DNA of 64,000 nt from Luteibaculum sp964627445 (GCA_964627445.1 CAZVJF010000001.1:429590-493589); one strand, 5' to 3'. Numbered from the stretch's first letter, positions 7,169 to 16,219 are shown. Made by a program: numbers and translations. The notes: a model not told the origin generated them from the sequence alone.

Positions 7169-7194
7169 TATTGCAATATTACGATGATTCGGTG
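7169..7194 (-). promoter_or_regulatory. Putative ArsR operator upstream of the arsC-like gene
   Basis: The stretch TATTGCAATATTACGATG (7169-7186 on plus) recurs exactly at 7551-7568. The match extends on both sides: a GGTTTATTT before, with 3 extra bases here, and TTC(G/T)G after. The core TTGCAATATTACGA has partial dyad symmetry. It lies about 20 bases from the ATG of the arsC-like gene. Confidence 0.6.
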
Positions 7195-7203
7195 TAAAAA
7201 ATT

Positions 7204-7539
7204 TTAGCAGCAGTCGTCTGCTTTAGGCGCTTGCAGTTGATTAAACATTTGATTGAATTGGCCTTTTACTTCCTCCCAACGAGCGGGGTTAATACAATAG
7301 CTTACCCGAGCACCTTCTATAGTTCCTTGAATGATACCCACGTCTTTTAACTCGCGCAGGTGCTGACTTATAGTGGCCTGTGCCAAGCCCAGTTCTTGCA
7401 CCAAATCGCCATTGATGCATGCATTGGCTTTCAGCAAATACTGCAAAATAGCTACTCGCGCAGGATGCCCCAAGGCTTTTGCAGCCGTGGCAATGTCGTT
7501 TTGTGCGTCAGAGAATAAGTCGGAGCGAGTAACGCCCAT
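7204..7539 (-). CDS. arsR: ArsR/SmtB-family transcriptional repressor
   Basis: A 111-residue winged-helix regulator. LGHPARVAILQYLL is the family N-terminal helix, LGLAQATISQHLRELKDVGI is the recognition helix-turn-helix and GARVSYCINP is the wing. The classical alpha-3 ELCVCDL metal site is absent; cysteines instead occur in ANACING, in SYCIN and as a terminal DDCC. Sensing through these cysteines is an inference. Autoregulation is likely: an operator-like box lies 11 bases before its ATG and an identical core precedes the arsC-like gene after it. No arsB or acr3 efflux gene is adjacent. Confidence 0.9.
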   Translation of the reverse strand: MGVTRSDLFSDAQNDIATAAKALGHPARVAILQYLLKANACINGDLVQELGLAQATISQHLRELKDVGIIQGTIEGARVSYCINPARWEEVKGQFNQMFNQLQAPKADDCC

Positions 7540-7550
7540 GCGGTTTATTT

Positions 7551-7574
7551 TATTGCAATATTACGATGGTTCTG
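7551..7574 (-). promoter_or_regulatory. Putative ArsR operator upstream of arsR
   Basis: Second copy of the 18-base box TATTGCAATATTACGATG, flanked by GGTTTATTT and TTCTG as at 7169-7194. It lies 11 bases upstream of the arsR ATG, a position expected for autorepression. Confidence 0.6.
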
Positions 7575-7619
7575 TTTTACTTCCTAGAATTTCCCTAAAA
7601 TCCTGCCGTAACCAGGTCG

Positions 7620-8051
7620 TTAGAGGTACTTCATTTTCATGGATAGCGTACCGGTATTGCTGTTTAGGGTAAAAGCAAAATCTTCGAAGCTAGGTCTGGA
7701 AATGCCGGTGTGGTAGTAGTTGGAAAAACCATAGCCTTCTTGCGGCAAGCCCATCCAACTAAAATCCATTTCTCTATCACTATCGGCATCGTCTACCAGG
7801 GCTATGCCATACACCCCAGCAGGAAGAGTAAGGGTAGCTCGGAACCCTTGGGGCGTCATGTATTTCTGCTTATCCAGATGAAAAACATGGGCGGGCGTTT
7901 CATCGGCAAAGGTTTGCTGGTCTTTAAAAACAGACACGATAACACTGCCCGCTTCGCTTTCTAAATTATCGATAGCTATTGTAAAAGCAACTTCCTGGCT
8001 AAACGAAAATAAAGTGCTCAATAGGAGCGCTATCCCTAAGAAAAACTTCAT
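7620..8051 (-). CDS. DUF2141 exported protein
   Basis: A 143-residue protein with a signal peptide (about 1-18, ending SFSQ) and one DUF2141 domain. It shows the family's GSVIVSVFKDQQTF opening, FRATLTLPAGVYGIALVDDAD, the D-x-N/D-x-E metal-like loop DADSDREMDFSWMGLPQEGYGFSNY and a closing F-x-L strand. The fold is a beta-sandwich found in the periplasm or outside in Bacteroidota. The function is unknown. It lies upstream of arsR on the same strand with an 80-base gap and has no copy of the arsR box. Confidence 0.85.
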   Translation of the reverse strand: MKFFLGIALLLSTLFSFSQEVAFTIAIDNLESEAGSVIVSVFKDQQTFADETPAHVFHLDKQKYMTPQGFRATLTLPAGVYGIALVDDADSDREMDFSWMGLPQEGYGFSNYYHTGISRPSFEDFAFTLNSNTGTLSMKMKYL

Positions 8052-8208
8052 GTTGATTCTTGTTTTTAGTTGGCTTGTAAAGCGAAAGCATCCACCGACC
8101 GGAATATACGGGTAAACAGGTCAGCTCAGGTACCCCAACATCCACAAAAAAATAGAAAGCCTGCTCCACTGTGGACTGCCAATCTGATTTTTACCTTTAA
8201 GGCTATCT

Positions 8209-9387
8209 ATGACGCGGATTTTAATTTTGATTGGTTTGCTTTTCGCGGTGCCGCTTTTTGGCCAGCTAGCAAACGAGGATACGCTCTGCCAGAAAGGAAA
8301 TCGTTTCCTGGGGCTGTTTCAATACGAACAAGCGCTGGCTGCATATTTACAATGCCAGGACAGCTCCAATTCCAGTCCTACCGTACTCTTAAAAATCGCC
8401 CAGTGCCAAACCCAATTGGGCCAGTGGCGCAATGCAGAGGAAAGCTACCAACGAGTTTTGCAGTACGATAGCACCTCAGTTGTAGCCTTAAACCAACTGG
8501 CCCGGCTCTACCAAAAAACCGCACAGTACAAAAAAGCACTGCAGCAGTATGCACGTTTAGTAGCACAGGATAGCAGCAACAGTTTTTACTTTAAGAACAT
8601 GGGAAAAATAGCCGTGCAGTTGGCCGACATCCCCACAGCGCTTAGTTTGTATGAAACTGCACGACACTACAACCCGGCCGATATGGACGTGCTCACCCAG
8701 TTGGTGCGGATATACCAAGAACTGCAACTATACCCCAAAGCCGATAGCCTCATTCGAAATGGTTTGGCTATGGAGCCAGAGAACTTGAAGCTATTGCAGT
8801 ATCAGGTGGTTTCGGCTTACAAACAAAAAAAATACAATGCGGTGCAAAGCAGTATAGATCACATTTTCGCTTTGCAGTCTGATAGCAGTGCCTACCTGCT
8901 GAAGTTGCTTGGTGTCTCCTATTTCCACTTGGAAAAACCCGAACTGGCCATCCCGATTTTGCAGCAGGTAGTTGCCAAGAAGCAAGATTCTGAAATTATA
9001 CACTACTACCTGGGTTTGTGTTACCAGGCACAAAATGATTTTAAGCAAAGTTTACACCATTTTGAACAAGCCATAAACCGTGGCGTGAGCGAACATTTGG
9101 GAACGTATTACACCAATCAAGCTATTGTTTTAGAGCAGCAAGGCAACCATGGCGAAGCCATCCGTGCCTTCCAGGCAGCTTACAAGAGTACCAAAGACCA
9201 AATACTCTTGTACCACCTGGCTCGAAACTACGATGCCTACTACAAAAACAAGAAAACAGCATTGCGCTATTACCAACGCTATTTAGAGGCCAACGATACG
9301 GCCAATGCTGCCTTTTCGGACTACTCGGAACACCGCATTACCGAACTTCAAAAAATCATTCATTTTGACCTCGATAGCCTGGAGTAA
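8209..9387 (+). CDS. Exported TPR-repeat protein
   Basis: A 392-residue protein with a signal peptide (about 1-19, ending PLFGQ) followed by roughly nine to ten tetratricopeptide-like helical pairs covering most of the chain. Examples are GLFQYEQALAAYLQCQ, GQWRNAEESYQRVLQYDS, AQYKKALQQYARLVAQDS and GNHGEAIRAFQAAYKS. No enzymatic domain. TPR arrays are protein-binding scaffolds; periplasmic ones in this phylum often serve envelope assembly or gliding. Neighbours give no more specific hint. Confidence 0.85.
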   Translation: MTRILILIGLLFAVPLFGQLANEDTLCQKGNRFLGLFQYEQALAAYLQCQDSSNSSPTVLLKIAQCQTQLGQWRNAEESYQRVLQYDSTSVVALNQLARLYQKTAQYKKALQQYARLVAQDSSNSFYFKNMGKIAVQLADIPTALSLYETARHYNPADMDVLTQLVRIYQELQLYPKADSLIRNGLAMEPENLKLLQYQVVSAYKQKKYNAVQSSIDHIFALQSDSSAYLLKLLGVSYFHLEKPELAIPILQQVVAKKQDSEIIHYYLGLCYQAQNDFKQSLHHFEQAINRGVSEHLGTYYTNQAIVLEQQGNHGEAIRAFQAAYKSTKDQILLYHLARNYDAYYKNKKTALRYYQRYLEANDTANAAFSDYSEHRITELQKIIHFDLDSLE

Positions 9388-9422
9388 TTACTGAGCCAAA
9401 CCACAGATAAACCTTGCTAGCG

Positions 9423-9444
9423 TGCAGATCTTAAAAAATCTGCA
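9423..9444. repeat. Short perfect inverted repeat before the S10-like gene
   Basis: TGCAGAT and ATCTGCA arms (7 bp) separated by 8 A/T-rich bases, 27 bases before the ATG at 9471. No T-run follows, so it is a weak terminator candidate or a leader hairpin. Confidence 0.3.
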
Positions 9445-9470
9445 TCTTGTAGCATCTAAAACCACCCCCT

Positions 9471-10988
9471 ATGCGCATACTTTGTACCGCTCTTTTATGT
9501 TTTGTACTTGCCACCTCAACCTTTGCCCAAAACAGCCCCAACGCTGGTGGACACACCAAGACGCCAGAAGCAGAAGTATTTACATCCACCCAAACGGTAA
9601 GCATAAAAGGGAAAACCCTAAGCCTAAAAACAGAAACCGGTACCCTAAAGCTGCGCGATGAAAACGACTCAGCCATTGCGCTATTTGGTTTTACCCATTA
9701 CCATTTGCCCAAAAAGAAAACTAGCGATGCCGATCGACCCATAGTTTTTGCCTTTAACGGAGGACCGTTGTCGGCCTCTTTTTGGCTACACATGGGAATT
9801 TTAGGACCCAAACGCATTGTGATTAACGATCCCGACTATACCGCCCCGGCCCCCTACCCAGTGGTAAACAACGAATACTCCATCCTAGACCAAGCCGATT
9901 TGGTAATGATAGATCCCGTGGGTGTAGGCTTTAGTAAACCTATTGGAAATGCCGAATGGAAGGACTTTTGGGGTGTAGACCAGGATATCCGCAGCATTGG
10001 CTTGTTTATTGAGCAGTTCTTAATCCGCACTGGAAAATTCAACAGTCCCAAGTACTTGCTGGGCGAAAGCTATGGCACCTTTAGAAATGCAGGGTTAGTA
10101 AAATACTTACAAGACCGGGGCATTGCTATGAATGGTGTCATTATGGTATCGGCTGTGTTTGAGCTGCAGCATCTGCTCTTTGGGCCTGGCGATGACCTCT
10201 CCTACCTTATCCACTTTCCCACCTATGCCACCACGGCTTGGTACCACAACAAGCTCGATAAAAAAGGAAGAGCTTTTGAAAGCTTTGTGGATGAAGTGCG
10301 CACTTTTACCGAAGACACCTACGCCCCAGCCCTGCTTAAGGGCGACCGACTCAGCGAAACCGAAAAGCAGAAGGTAGCACTGCAATTAGCCCAATACACG
10401 GGCACCAAACCCAGTTATTGGGAAAAAGCAAACCTTAGGGTAACCAACCGCGAATTTTTCCAAGAACTGCTCCGCGATGAAGAAAAAACGGTGGGCCGCT
10501 TGGATAGCCGCTTTACCGGGGTAAACGAAGATCCGCTGGCGCAAACCGCTTTTACCGATCCACAAAGTGACGCCATCTCCGGGCCCTACATTGCCGCTTT
10601 TAAAGACTATCTATACGAGGATTTAGGTGCGCGGAAAGACCTGAGCTACATGACCAGCGCAGGCTACCGCAAAGATTTTAAGTGGGATTGGAAGCACCAG
10701 GGAAACATTGCCTGGAATGCACAAGTGGCGGTGAGCACCCTACCCGATTTAAGCGCCGCCATGAAACGCGACCCCAACCTAAAAGTGCTCATACTAAATG
10801 GATACTTTGACTTGGCTACTGTGTTTTATGGAGTAGAACACTCCATTAACCACATGGATTTGCCCGAAAGCTTAAAGGACAATATCATAATGGAATACTA
10901 CGAGGCCGGACACATGATGTATACCCACGAGCCATCGCTAAAGAAGTTTAAGGAAGACGTGGATCGCTTTATCCAAGAGACCCACTAG
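9471..10988 (+). CDS. Serine carboxypeptidase S10-family exported peptidase
   Basis: A 505-residue protein with a signal peptide (1-20, TSTFAQ) and an alpha/beta-hydrolase fold. The oxyanion region reads FNGGPLSASFW (usual S10 form: NGGPGSSS), the nucleophile is Ser200 in GESYGTFR, the Asp lies in LNGYFDLATVFYG (about 445) and the His in YEAGHMMY (about 480). All three triad residues are present. It should release C-terminal residues from peptides in the periplasm or outside. The altered oxyanion loop is shared by bacterial S10-like proteins and may change specificity. Single gene, 83 bases after the TPR gene. Confidence 0.87.
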   Translation: MRILCTALLCFVLATSTFAQNSPNAGGHTKTPEAEVFTSTQTVSIKGKTLSLKTETGTLKLRDENDSAIALFGFTHYHLPKKKTSDADRPIVFAFNGGPLSASFWLHMGILGPKRIVINDPDYTAPAPYPVVNNEYSILDQADLVMIDPVGVGFSKPIGNAEWKDFWGVDQDIRSIGLFIEQFLIRTGKFNSPKYLLGESYGTFRNAGLVKYLQDRGIAMNGVIMVSAVFELQHLLFGPGDDLSYLIHFPTYATTAWYHNKLDKKGRAFESFVDEVRTFTEDTYAPALLKGDRLSETEKQKVALQLAQYTGTKPSYWEKANLRVTNREFFQELLRDEEKTVGRLDSRFTGVNEDPLAQTAFTDPQSDAISGPYIAAFKDYLYEDLGARKDLSYMTSAGYRKDFKWDWKHQGNIAWNAQVAVSTLPDLSAAMKRDPNLKVLILNGYFDLATVFYGVEHSINHMDLPESLKDNIIMEYYEAGHMMYTHEPSLKKFKEDVDRFIQETH

Positions 10989-11128
10989 CCCGGTCCTGAA
11001 GCTTTAGTCAAGTGAACTTTAGGCTTCTTTATTACACAACTATTTTTAACGAAACCCAGCCAGACGCCTATAACAAAGCAACCAAAAGTGCCGTAATATT
11101 AGGCAGTAACCCCGATAACCTACATCCC

Positions 11129-11824
11129 ATGAATGCTGGCGCTATTCGCCAACTTTTATTCGCCTTAAACGCCACCCTAATGAGTTGGGCTTGTTTTGGC
11201 ATTACTCCGTTGCAAGCTCAGTCCAGCCATAAATCGGCTCAGGCAGTTTTTCTAAGTTTGGAAAGCAGCTTTCCCAAACCCAACCCGAGTGTATTTGCCA
11301 AGGCGTACACAGGCTACCAAACGCTGAAAGCACAGGGCAAACTGGGAGATAAAGAACGACTGACCGTAATTGATTTCAGTCTGTCCTCAACCAAAAGGCG
11401 TTTATGGATCATTGACTTAGACAGCAACACCGTTATTGAACATGCTTTGGTGGCGCACGGTAAAAATACAGGAGCCGAATACGCTCAAAATTTCTCCAAT
11501 GACCCCGAGTCGTACCAATCTAGTTTGGGTTTTTATGTTACCGGGAAAACCTATTATGGAAAACACGGATTGTCCTTATACCTCCACGGGGTTGAAGAGG
11601 GCATTAACGACAATGCGCTAGACCGAAGCATTGTAATGCACGGGGCGAAGTACGTGAGCTTTGATTTTATAAAAAAGCATGGCCGTTTGGGCCGCAGCTT
11701 TGGTTGCCCCGCCTTGCCCCTGGCTAAACACAAAAAAATAATAGGCCTCATTGCCAATAAAACCTGCTTGTTTATATATTATCCCAAAGAGAAATACTTA
11801 CAACAATCGCAACTCCTTCACTAG
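11129..11824 (+). CDS. Murein L,D-transpeptidase catalytic-domain protein (YkuD_2 type)
   Basis: About 231 residues from the ATG at 11129 (the frame is open to 11012, but the signal-like hydrophobic segment begins after 11129). The catalytic region contains LTVIDFSLSSTKRRLWIIDL, ALVAHGKNTG, LYLHGVEEGINDNA, IVMHGAKYVS and the active-site GRSFGCPALP (nucleophilic Cys). This is the YkuD_2 family of L,D-transpeptidase-like proteins, which act on peptidoglycan stem peptides in the periplasm. It lies one base before the next gene's ATG, so the two transpeptidases form an operon. Confidence 0.87.
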   Translation: MNAGAIRQLLFALNATLMSWACFGITPLQAQSSHKSAQAVFLSLESSFPKPNPSVFAKAYTGYQTLKAQGKLGDKERLTVIDFSLSSTKRRLWIIDLDSNTVIEHALVAHGKNTGAEYAQNFSNDPESYQSSLGFYVTGKTYYGKHGLSLYLHGVEEGINDNALDRSIVMHGAKYVSFDFIKKHGRLGRSFGCPALPLAKHKKIIGLIANKTCLFIYYPKEKYLQQSQLLH

Positions 11825-11825
11825 C

Positions 11826-13415
11826 ATGCATCGCATACTCGCCATAGTTTTTACCCTTTTTTCTTGCTGTATTGCAGCCCAACCCAACGAAGTCATTCGC
11901 TTAAAAACAGAGCAGGCCAAAGCAACTGGAGCATTGGCCCTGGGAGAAGCGCTCCAATGCCGAAAAAGCTTGAGTAACTTCTATGTAAACCGAGGTTTTA
12001 CCAACGCGTGGAATCCGCAAAGTGCCGAGGCCTTATTGCACGTGCTCAAACACGCAGATAAAGAAGGATTAAACCCAGCTGACTACCATTACCCCACATT
12101 GGTTAACGCTCTGCAAAAGGCATCCCCTGATGCTCCCACCTCGGGCGAATTAGACCTTTTACTCAGTGACGCCTTTCTGCTGTACGCTAGCCACATGCTA
12201 TCGGGCAAGGTAAACCCCACCACCATAGATGCACAATGGTTTGTTGTACCTAGAGAAGGCAATCCAATTGCCCTGTTGGAGCAAGCTCTGGCAACAAGTA
12301 CCGTACAAGAGACGCTGTTAGAAATTGCCCCAAAACACAGCATTTACAAGGGACTAAAGACTGCTTTAGAAACGTACCAGGCACTACCCCAAGAAACCTG
12401 GCCACCCATAGCTACCACCCCAACCATAAAGCCCGGAGCAGCGGATGCGCGCATACCAACGGTAAGAAAACGCTTAGCTGTTTTTGGAGACTTGGCAGAC
12501 TCATTAAGTCCTACCCCGAGCGTGTACGACAGTGCTTTGGTAACTGCCGTTCAACACTTCCAGCAACGGCACGGATTAGAGCCTGATGGCAATATGGGCC
12601 CAAAAACCCTAGAAGCCCTAAATGTTACCGTGGGCCAGCGTATTCTTCAAATCAAAGCCAACTTGGAGCGTTGGCGTTGGCTGGCTCAAGAATTTGGACC
12701 GTACTACATTAAGGTAAACATTACCAATTATCAATTGGAGGTGGTACGGCAAGGTAAGGTGGTCCGTACCCATCGGGTAATTACAGGAAAACCCTTGCGC
12801 ACCACCCCGGTTTTTAGCGCTACCATGCAGTATTTGGTGTTTAACCCAACGTGGACAGTACCCCCCACTATCCTAAAAGCGGATGTAATTCCAGGCGTAC
12901 AGAAAGACCCTAACTACCTTTCTAAAAAAAAGCTGAGCATTTTAGATACGCAAGGCAATGTTTTAGATCCGGCCACGGTAGATTTTTCCAGCAGCTTGGC
13001 AAAAACCTATACCTACCGCCAGCCCCCAGGGCCAGACAATGCACTGGGAGCGGTAAAATTTATGTTTCCCAATAGCTTTTCGGTTTACATCCACGATACC
13101 CCATCCAAGGAATTATTTAATAAGTCGGAACGGGCCTTAAGCTCGGGTTGTGTTCGTGTGGAAGATCCGCTGAGTTTGGCTGCTTATCTACTAAACGACT
13201 CCCTGAAGTGGTCCCTGAATTCTATAAACACGTTAATTAAAACCGAAAAAACACAAACCATAACCCTCGCAGAAAAACCCAATGTGCATATCCTCTACTG
13301 GACGGCTTGGGTAGACCAGAAAGGCGAAGTGCAATTTAGAAGTGATATTTACCAGCGCGACCCCGCTGTAATACGCGAACTCCAGCAGGCGCCTCCTCAA
13401 AAACCCGACCTGTAG
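11826..13415 (+). CDS. L,D-transpeptidase, YcbB/LdtD type
   Basis: A 529-residue protein from the ATG at 11826, with a signal peptide (about 1-18, SCCIAAQ). The N-terminal scaffold domain resembles that of YcbB (FYVNRGFTNAW; ADKEGLNPADYHYPTL). A PG_binding_1 domain follows (PTVRKRLAVFGD...AVQHFQQRHGLEPDGNMG), then a YkuD catalytic domain (IKVNITNYQLEVVRQGK, VITGKPLRTTPVF, YIHDTPSKELF, and ALSSGCVRVEDP with the catalytic Cys). It forms 3-3 cross-links in peptidoglycan. It directly follows the YkuD_2-type gene and is followed after 2 bases by an unknown exported protein. Confidence 0.93.
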   Translation: MHRILAIVFTLFSCCIAAQPNEVIRLKTEQAKATGALALGEALQCRKSLSNFYVNRGFTNAWNPQSAEALLHVLKHADKEGLNPADYHYPTLVNALQKASPDAPTSGELDLLLSDAFLLYASHMLSGKVNPTTIDAQWFVVPREGNPIALLEQALATSTVQETLLEIAPKHSIYKGLKTALETYQALPQETWPPIATTPTIKPGAADARIPTVRKRLAVFGDLADSLSPTPSVYDSALVTAVQHFQQRHGLEPDGNMGPKTLEALNVTVGQRILQIKANLERWRWLAQEFGPYYIKVNITNYQLEVVRQGKVVRTHRVITGKPLRTTPVFSATMQYLVFNPTWTVPPTILKADVIPGVQKDPNYLSKKKLSILDTQGNVLDPATVDFSSSLAKTYTYRQPPGPDNALGAVKFMFPNSFSVYIHDTPSKELFNKSERALSSGCVRVEDPLSLAAYLLNDSLKWSLNSINTLIKTEKTQTITLAEKPNVHILYWTAWVDQKGEVQFRSDIYQRDPAVIRELQQAPPQKPDL

Positions 13416-13417
13416 GC

Positions 13418-14014
13418 ATGAACATGGCACATGGTAACGGTTTACTGAAGTGCATTGGAATACTCATTCTTTTGTTCGTTAGTTGCTACGGATTTGCACA
13501 ACCGAAATATGAAAAAGAGCTGCGCATTACAAAAACTGAAGTACCTCAAACCGCGGTGCACTTCCTAGCGGAACTCGGTATAGAAAACAAGCCCACTTGG
13601 TACCAGGAAATTGGGCTAAGAGACACTTCCATTGAGGCCAAAACCAAACACCACAAGCAATATCTAAGTATTGAGTTCTCCAGCCAAGGCGCATTCGAAG
13701 ATTTGGAAATACGCATCAGCAAAAAGGATTTGCCCCCAGAAACGGCAAAGGCCATAAGCGAAGAATGCGCCAATAGCTTCCAGAAATACCAGATGAAACG
13801 CATCCAACTGCAATTGAAGGGATCCATTTCAGCATTAAAAAGCTACCTCGATCGCGGGCACGTGGATACAGCCTTGAAAAAAGCCTATGAGGTGGTCGTA
13901 GCCGTAAAAGAGGACGGCAGCTACCGCCAGTATGAGTACTTGTTTAGCGACCAAGGCGCAGTACTTCAAAAAACGCGTATTGTGCGCCACATAAGTGACA
14001 ACTTAGAATACTAG
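13418..14014 (+). CDS. Exported protein, PepSY-like, unknown function
   Basis: A 198-residue protein with a signal peptide (about 1-27, SCYGFAQ). The mature part has two similar alpha-beta segments: KYEKELRITKTEVPQTAVHFL with a following YLSIEFSSQGAFEDLEI strand, and ALKKAYEVVVAVKEDGSYRQYEYLFSDQG. This pattern resembles PepSY-like (DUF2874-type) domains, but the match is by eye only. It starts 2 bases after the L,D-transpeptidase stop and ends 1 base before the DUF2490 gene, so it is in the same operon. Confidence 0.6.
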   Translation: MNMAHGNGLLKCIGILILLFVSCYGFAQPKYEKELRITKTEVPQTAVHFLAELGIENKPTWYQEIGLRDTSIEAKTKHHKQYLSIEFSSQGAFEDLEIRISKKDLPPETAKAISEECANSFQKYQMKRIQLQLKGSISALKSYLDRGHVDTALKKAYEVVVAVKEDGSYRQYEYLFSDQGAVLQKTRIVRHISDNLEY

Positions 14015-14015
14015 G

Positions 14016-14687
14016 ATGCAAACGACAAAAAATGCTGTGCTGGCGTGGCTTTTATGCTTGAGCACCTGTATTTTGTGGTGCCAAAACCCAGGACAACTCG
14101 GGGTGTTACCCAGCATCAACCTCAACAAAAAGTTGCCTAAAGATTGGTCGCTAAATGTGAAAGGGGAGTCGCGCCAGGTGGTATATCGAGAGGGGTTTAA
14201 CTCCCAGTATCAACTCAGCGATGTGTCACTAGCTGCTGCAAAAAGAACAGGCCTGCAAAGCAATCTAGCCTTCGGGTATTTGGCACGTCTGCGAAGTGCT
14301 GCACCCTTGCACCGAATTTTCCAGCAAGTAACCTTGGTAAATGGATATACAGGTTACCGGCTGGCCCACCGCTTTGGAGCCGACCAAAATTTTAGCACCC
14401 AAGAAAATACGGTTTACCGATTGCGCTATCGCCTTGCTGGGGAGTTTGCGCTTCAAGGTTTGGAACTAGACCCCAAAGAGTTATTCCTAAAAGCACAAAA
14501 CGAGTACCTGGCGATATGGCAAAGCCCCACCTTTACACCCGAGCTTCGCCTGGGCGCTTTTGTGGGTTACACTTTATCCAGGAAACAAAAGCTAGAATTG
14601 GGGCTAGACTACCGCTGTAGCAATTGGCTTAATAGCCCTGCACAACACCGCTATTGGCTCGCACTGAGCCTGTACCAATCCTTCTAG
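14016..14687 (+). CDS. DUF2490 outer-membrane beta-barrel protein
   Basis: A 223-residue protein with a signal peptide (about 1-22, ILWCQ). The mature region is a run of amphipathic beta-strands ending in Phe, with the DUF2490 hallmarks: N-terminal INLNKKLPKDWSLNVKGESR, central HRFGADQNFSTQE...YRLRYRLAGEF and a final YWLALSLYQSF. These are small outer-membrane proteins of unknown role. It is the last gene of the transpeptidase operon 11129-14687, suggesting an envelope task. Confidence 0.75.
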   Translation: MQTTKNAVLAWLLCLSTCILWCQNPGQLGVLPSINLNKKLPKDWSLNVKGESRQVVYREGFNSQYQLSDVSLAAAKRTGLQSNLAFGYLARLRSAAPLHRIFQQVTLVNGYTGYRLAHRFGADQNFSTQENTVYRLRYRLAGEFALQGLELDPKELFLKAQNEYLAIWQSPTFTPELRLGAFVGYTLSRKQKLELGLDYRCSNWLNSPAQHRYWLALSLYQSF

Positions 14688-14775
14688 TGCATTCGGGTGT
14701 CTAAAAACGCCACCCTCAGGCTCTAAAGACCAAAACCTTCCAAACTAAACCCTACCTTTGGCCAAACCCTTGTTT

Positions 14776-15648
14776 ATGCTGCATTCAATGACCGGTTTTG
14801 GCCGGGCGCAAGGCTCCTTTGGAAGCAAAAACATTCGCGTAGAAATACGCTCACTCAATAGCAAAAACCTAGACGCCAACTTAAAGCTCCCTAGCTTGTA
14901 CAAAGAAAAGGAGCTCGAAGTTCGGGGTACCCTCACCCAAGCACTTAAGCGGGGCAAGGTAGATTTCTCTGTATACATTGAAGATTTAGACAGCGGAGAA
15001 GCCCGCGTTTTGCTCAACAAAGCCGTGGTAAAAAATTACTTCGAGCAACTGCAAAGCACCGCCCAAGAGCTCAACGATGCTCCTACCGCACTTTTGCCGC
15101 ATATTTTAAGCCTACCAGACGTATTCCAGAGCAAGCAGCAGGAGTTGCAAGCCGATGAATGGAGTGCCGTACAAGCTATTATTGCCGATGCCTGCACGGC
15201 CATCAACAATTTTAGAGAGCAAGAAGGCGAATCGCTCTACAACGATTTTAAACATCGCCTGGAAGAGATTCGCGCACGCCTTGCCGAGGTGCAGCAGCGC
15301 TTACCCCAACGAAAAGAAAACGTAAGACAGCGTTTGCTGGAGAGTTTAAAGAACCTAAAAAGCGAACTCGCAGACGAAAATCGCTTCGAGCAAGAGCTCA
15401 TTTATTACCTCGAAAAGCTGGATATCAGCGAGGAAGAAGTGCGCTTAACCAACCACCTCAACTACTTTGAGGAAACCATGAATACCAGCGAGCAATGCGG
15501 CCGTAAGTTGGGCTTTATAGCGCAAGAAATTGGGCGCGAAATCAATACCATGGGGAGCAAAGCCAACGATGCCGACATTCAAAAGCAGGTGGTATTGATG
15601 AAAGACGAGCTAGAGAAAATAAAGGAACAAGTTTTAAACGTATTGTAG
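14776..15648 (+). CDS. yicC: YicC-family endoribonuclease
   Basis: A 290-residue protein with the YicC N-terminal signature MLHSMTGFGRA and the DUF1732 C-terminal domain (NYFEETMNTSEQCGRKLGFIAQEIGREINTMGSKANDADI is the family's most conserved stretch; split here as seen at about 235-273). YicC proteins are cytoplasmic RNases that act on small RNAs and mRNA in E. coli. I start at ATG 14776, where homologues begin. A TTG at 14758 would add six residues. gmk follows after 4 bases, a pairing kept in many bacteria. Confidence 0.93.
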   Translation: MLHSMTGFGRAQGSFGSKNIRVEIRSLNSKNLDANLKLPSLYKEKELEVRGTLTQALKRGKVDFSVYIEDLDSGEARVLLNKAVVKNYFEQLQSTAQELNDAPTALLPHILSLPDVFQSKQQELQADEWSAVQAIIADACTAINNFREQEGESLYNDFKHRLEEIRARLAEVQQRLPQRKENVRQRLLESLKNLKSELADENRFEQELIYYLEKLDISEEEVRLTNHLNYFEETMNTSEQCGRKLGFIAQEIGREINTMGSKANDADIQKQVVLMKDELEKIKEQVLNVL

Positions 15649-15652
15649 GGTT

Positions 15653-16219
15653 TTGGAGCAAAAATGCATCATATTTTGCGCGCCTTCGGGAGCGGGAAAA
15701 ACTACCATAGTACGCTACTTACTAGGACGTTTTGGCGATTGCATGTCCTTCTCCATTTCAGCGACTAGCAGACCACCGCGGGGCGAGGAAAAAGATGGGC
15801 ACGACTACTACTTCCTATCGCACCCCGAGTTTATGCAAAAAGTAGCCGAAGACGCTTTTATAGAATGGGAAGAGGTGTATAAAGGCACTGCATACGGAAC
15901 ATTGAAATCTGAAATTGAGCGCATTTGGAAAGAAGGCAATTGCGTAATTTTTGATGTAGACGTCCAAGGTGGTATGAACCTTAAAAAATACTTTGGCGAC
16001 AAAGCCCTCTCTGTTTTTGTAATGCCCCCCAATGAAGCTGCGTTGCGCCATCGCCTGGAAAAACGGGGCACTGAAACGCCCGAGAAAATTCAAATGCGCC
16101 TCGATAAAGCTTCAGAAGAAATGGCCTACAGTAAAAACTTTGATGTGGTACTGTTAAACGATGAGCTAGAACGTGCGTTACAAGAGGCAGAAACTAAGGT
16201 AGGAGCATTTTTATCATGA
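15653..16219 (+). CDS. gmk: Guanylate kinase, TTG start
   Basis: A 188-residue enzyme that phosphorylates GMP to GDP. The P-loop APSGAGKTT is at residues 10-18, and the GMP-binding region has SATSRPPRGEEKDGHDYYFL and GTAYGT. The lid contains RLEKRGTETPEKIQMRL and the family ending follows. Length matches the family. No ATG exists between the yicC stop and the P-loop; the only usable start is TTG (15653), four bases after yicC TAG, pointing to coupled translation. Its TGA overlaps the nadD ATG. Confidence 0.96.
   Translation: MEQKCIIFCAPSGAGKTTIVRYLLGRFGDCMSFSISATSRPPRGEEKDGHDYYFLSHPEFMQKVAEDAFIEWEEVYKGTAYGTLKSEIERIWKEGNCVIFDVDVQGGMNLKKYFGDKALSVFVMPPNEAALRHRLEKRGTETPEKIQMRLDKASEEMAYSKNFDVVLLNDELERALQEAETKVGAFLS

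Noticed and set aside
14758..14775. TTG start six codons upstream of yicC ATG
   Set aside because: YicC homologues begin at the MxxSMTGF-type sequence, which matches ATG 14776.
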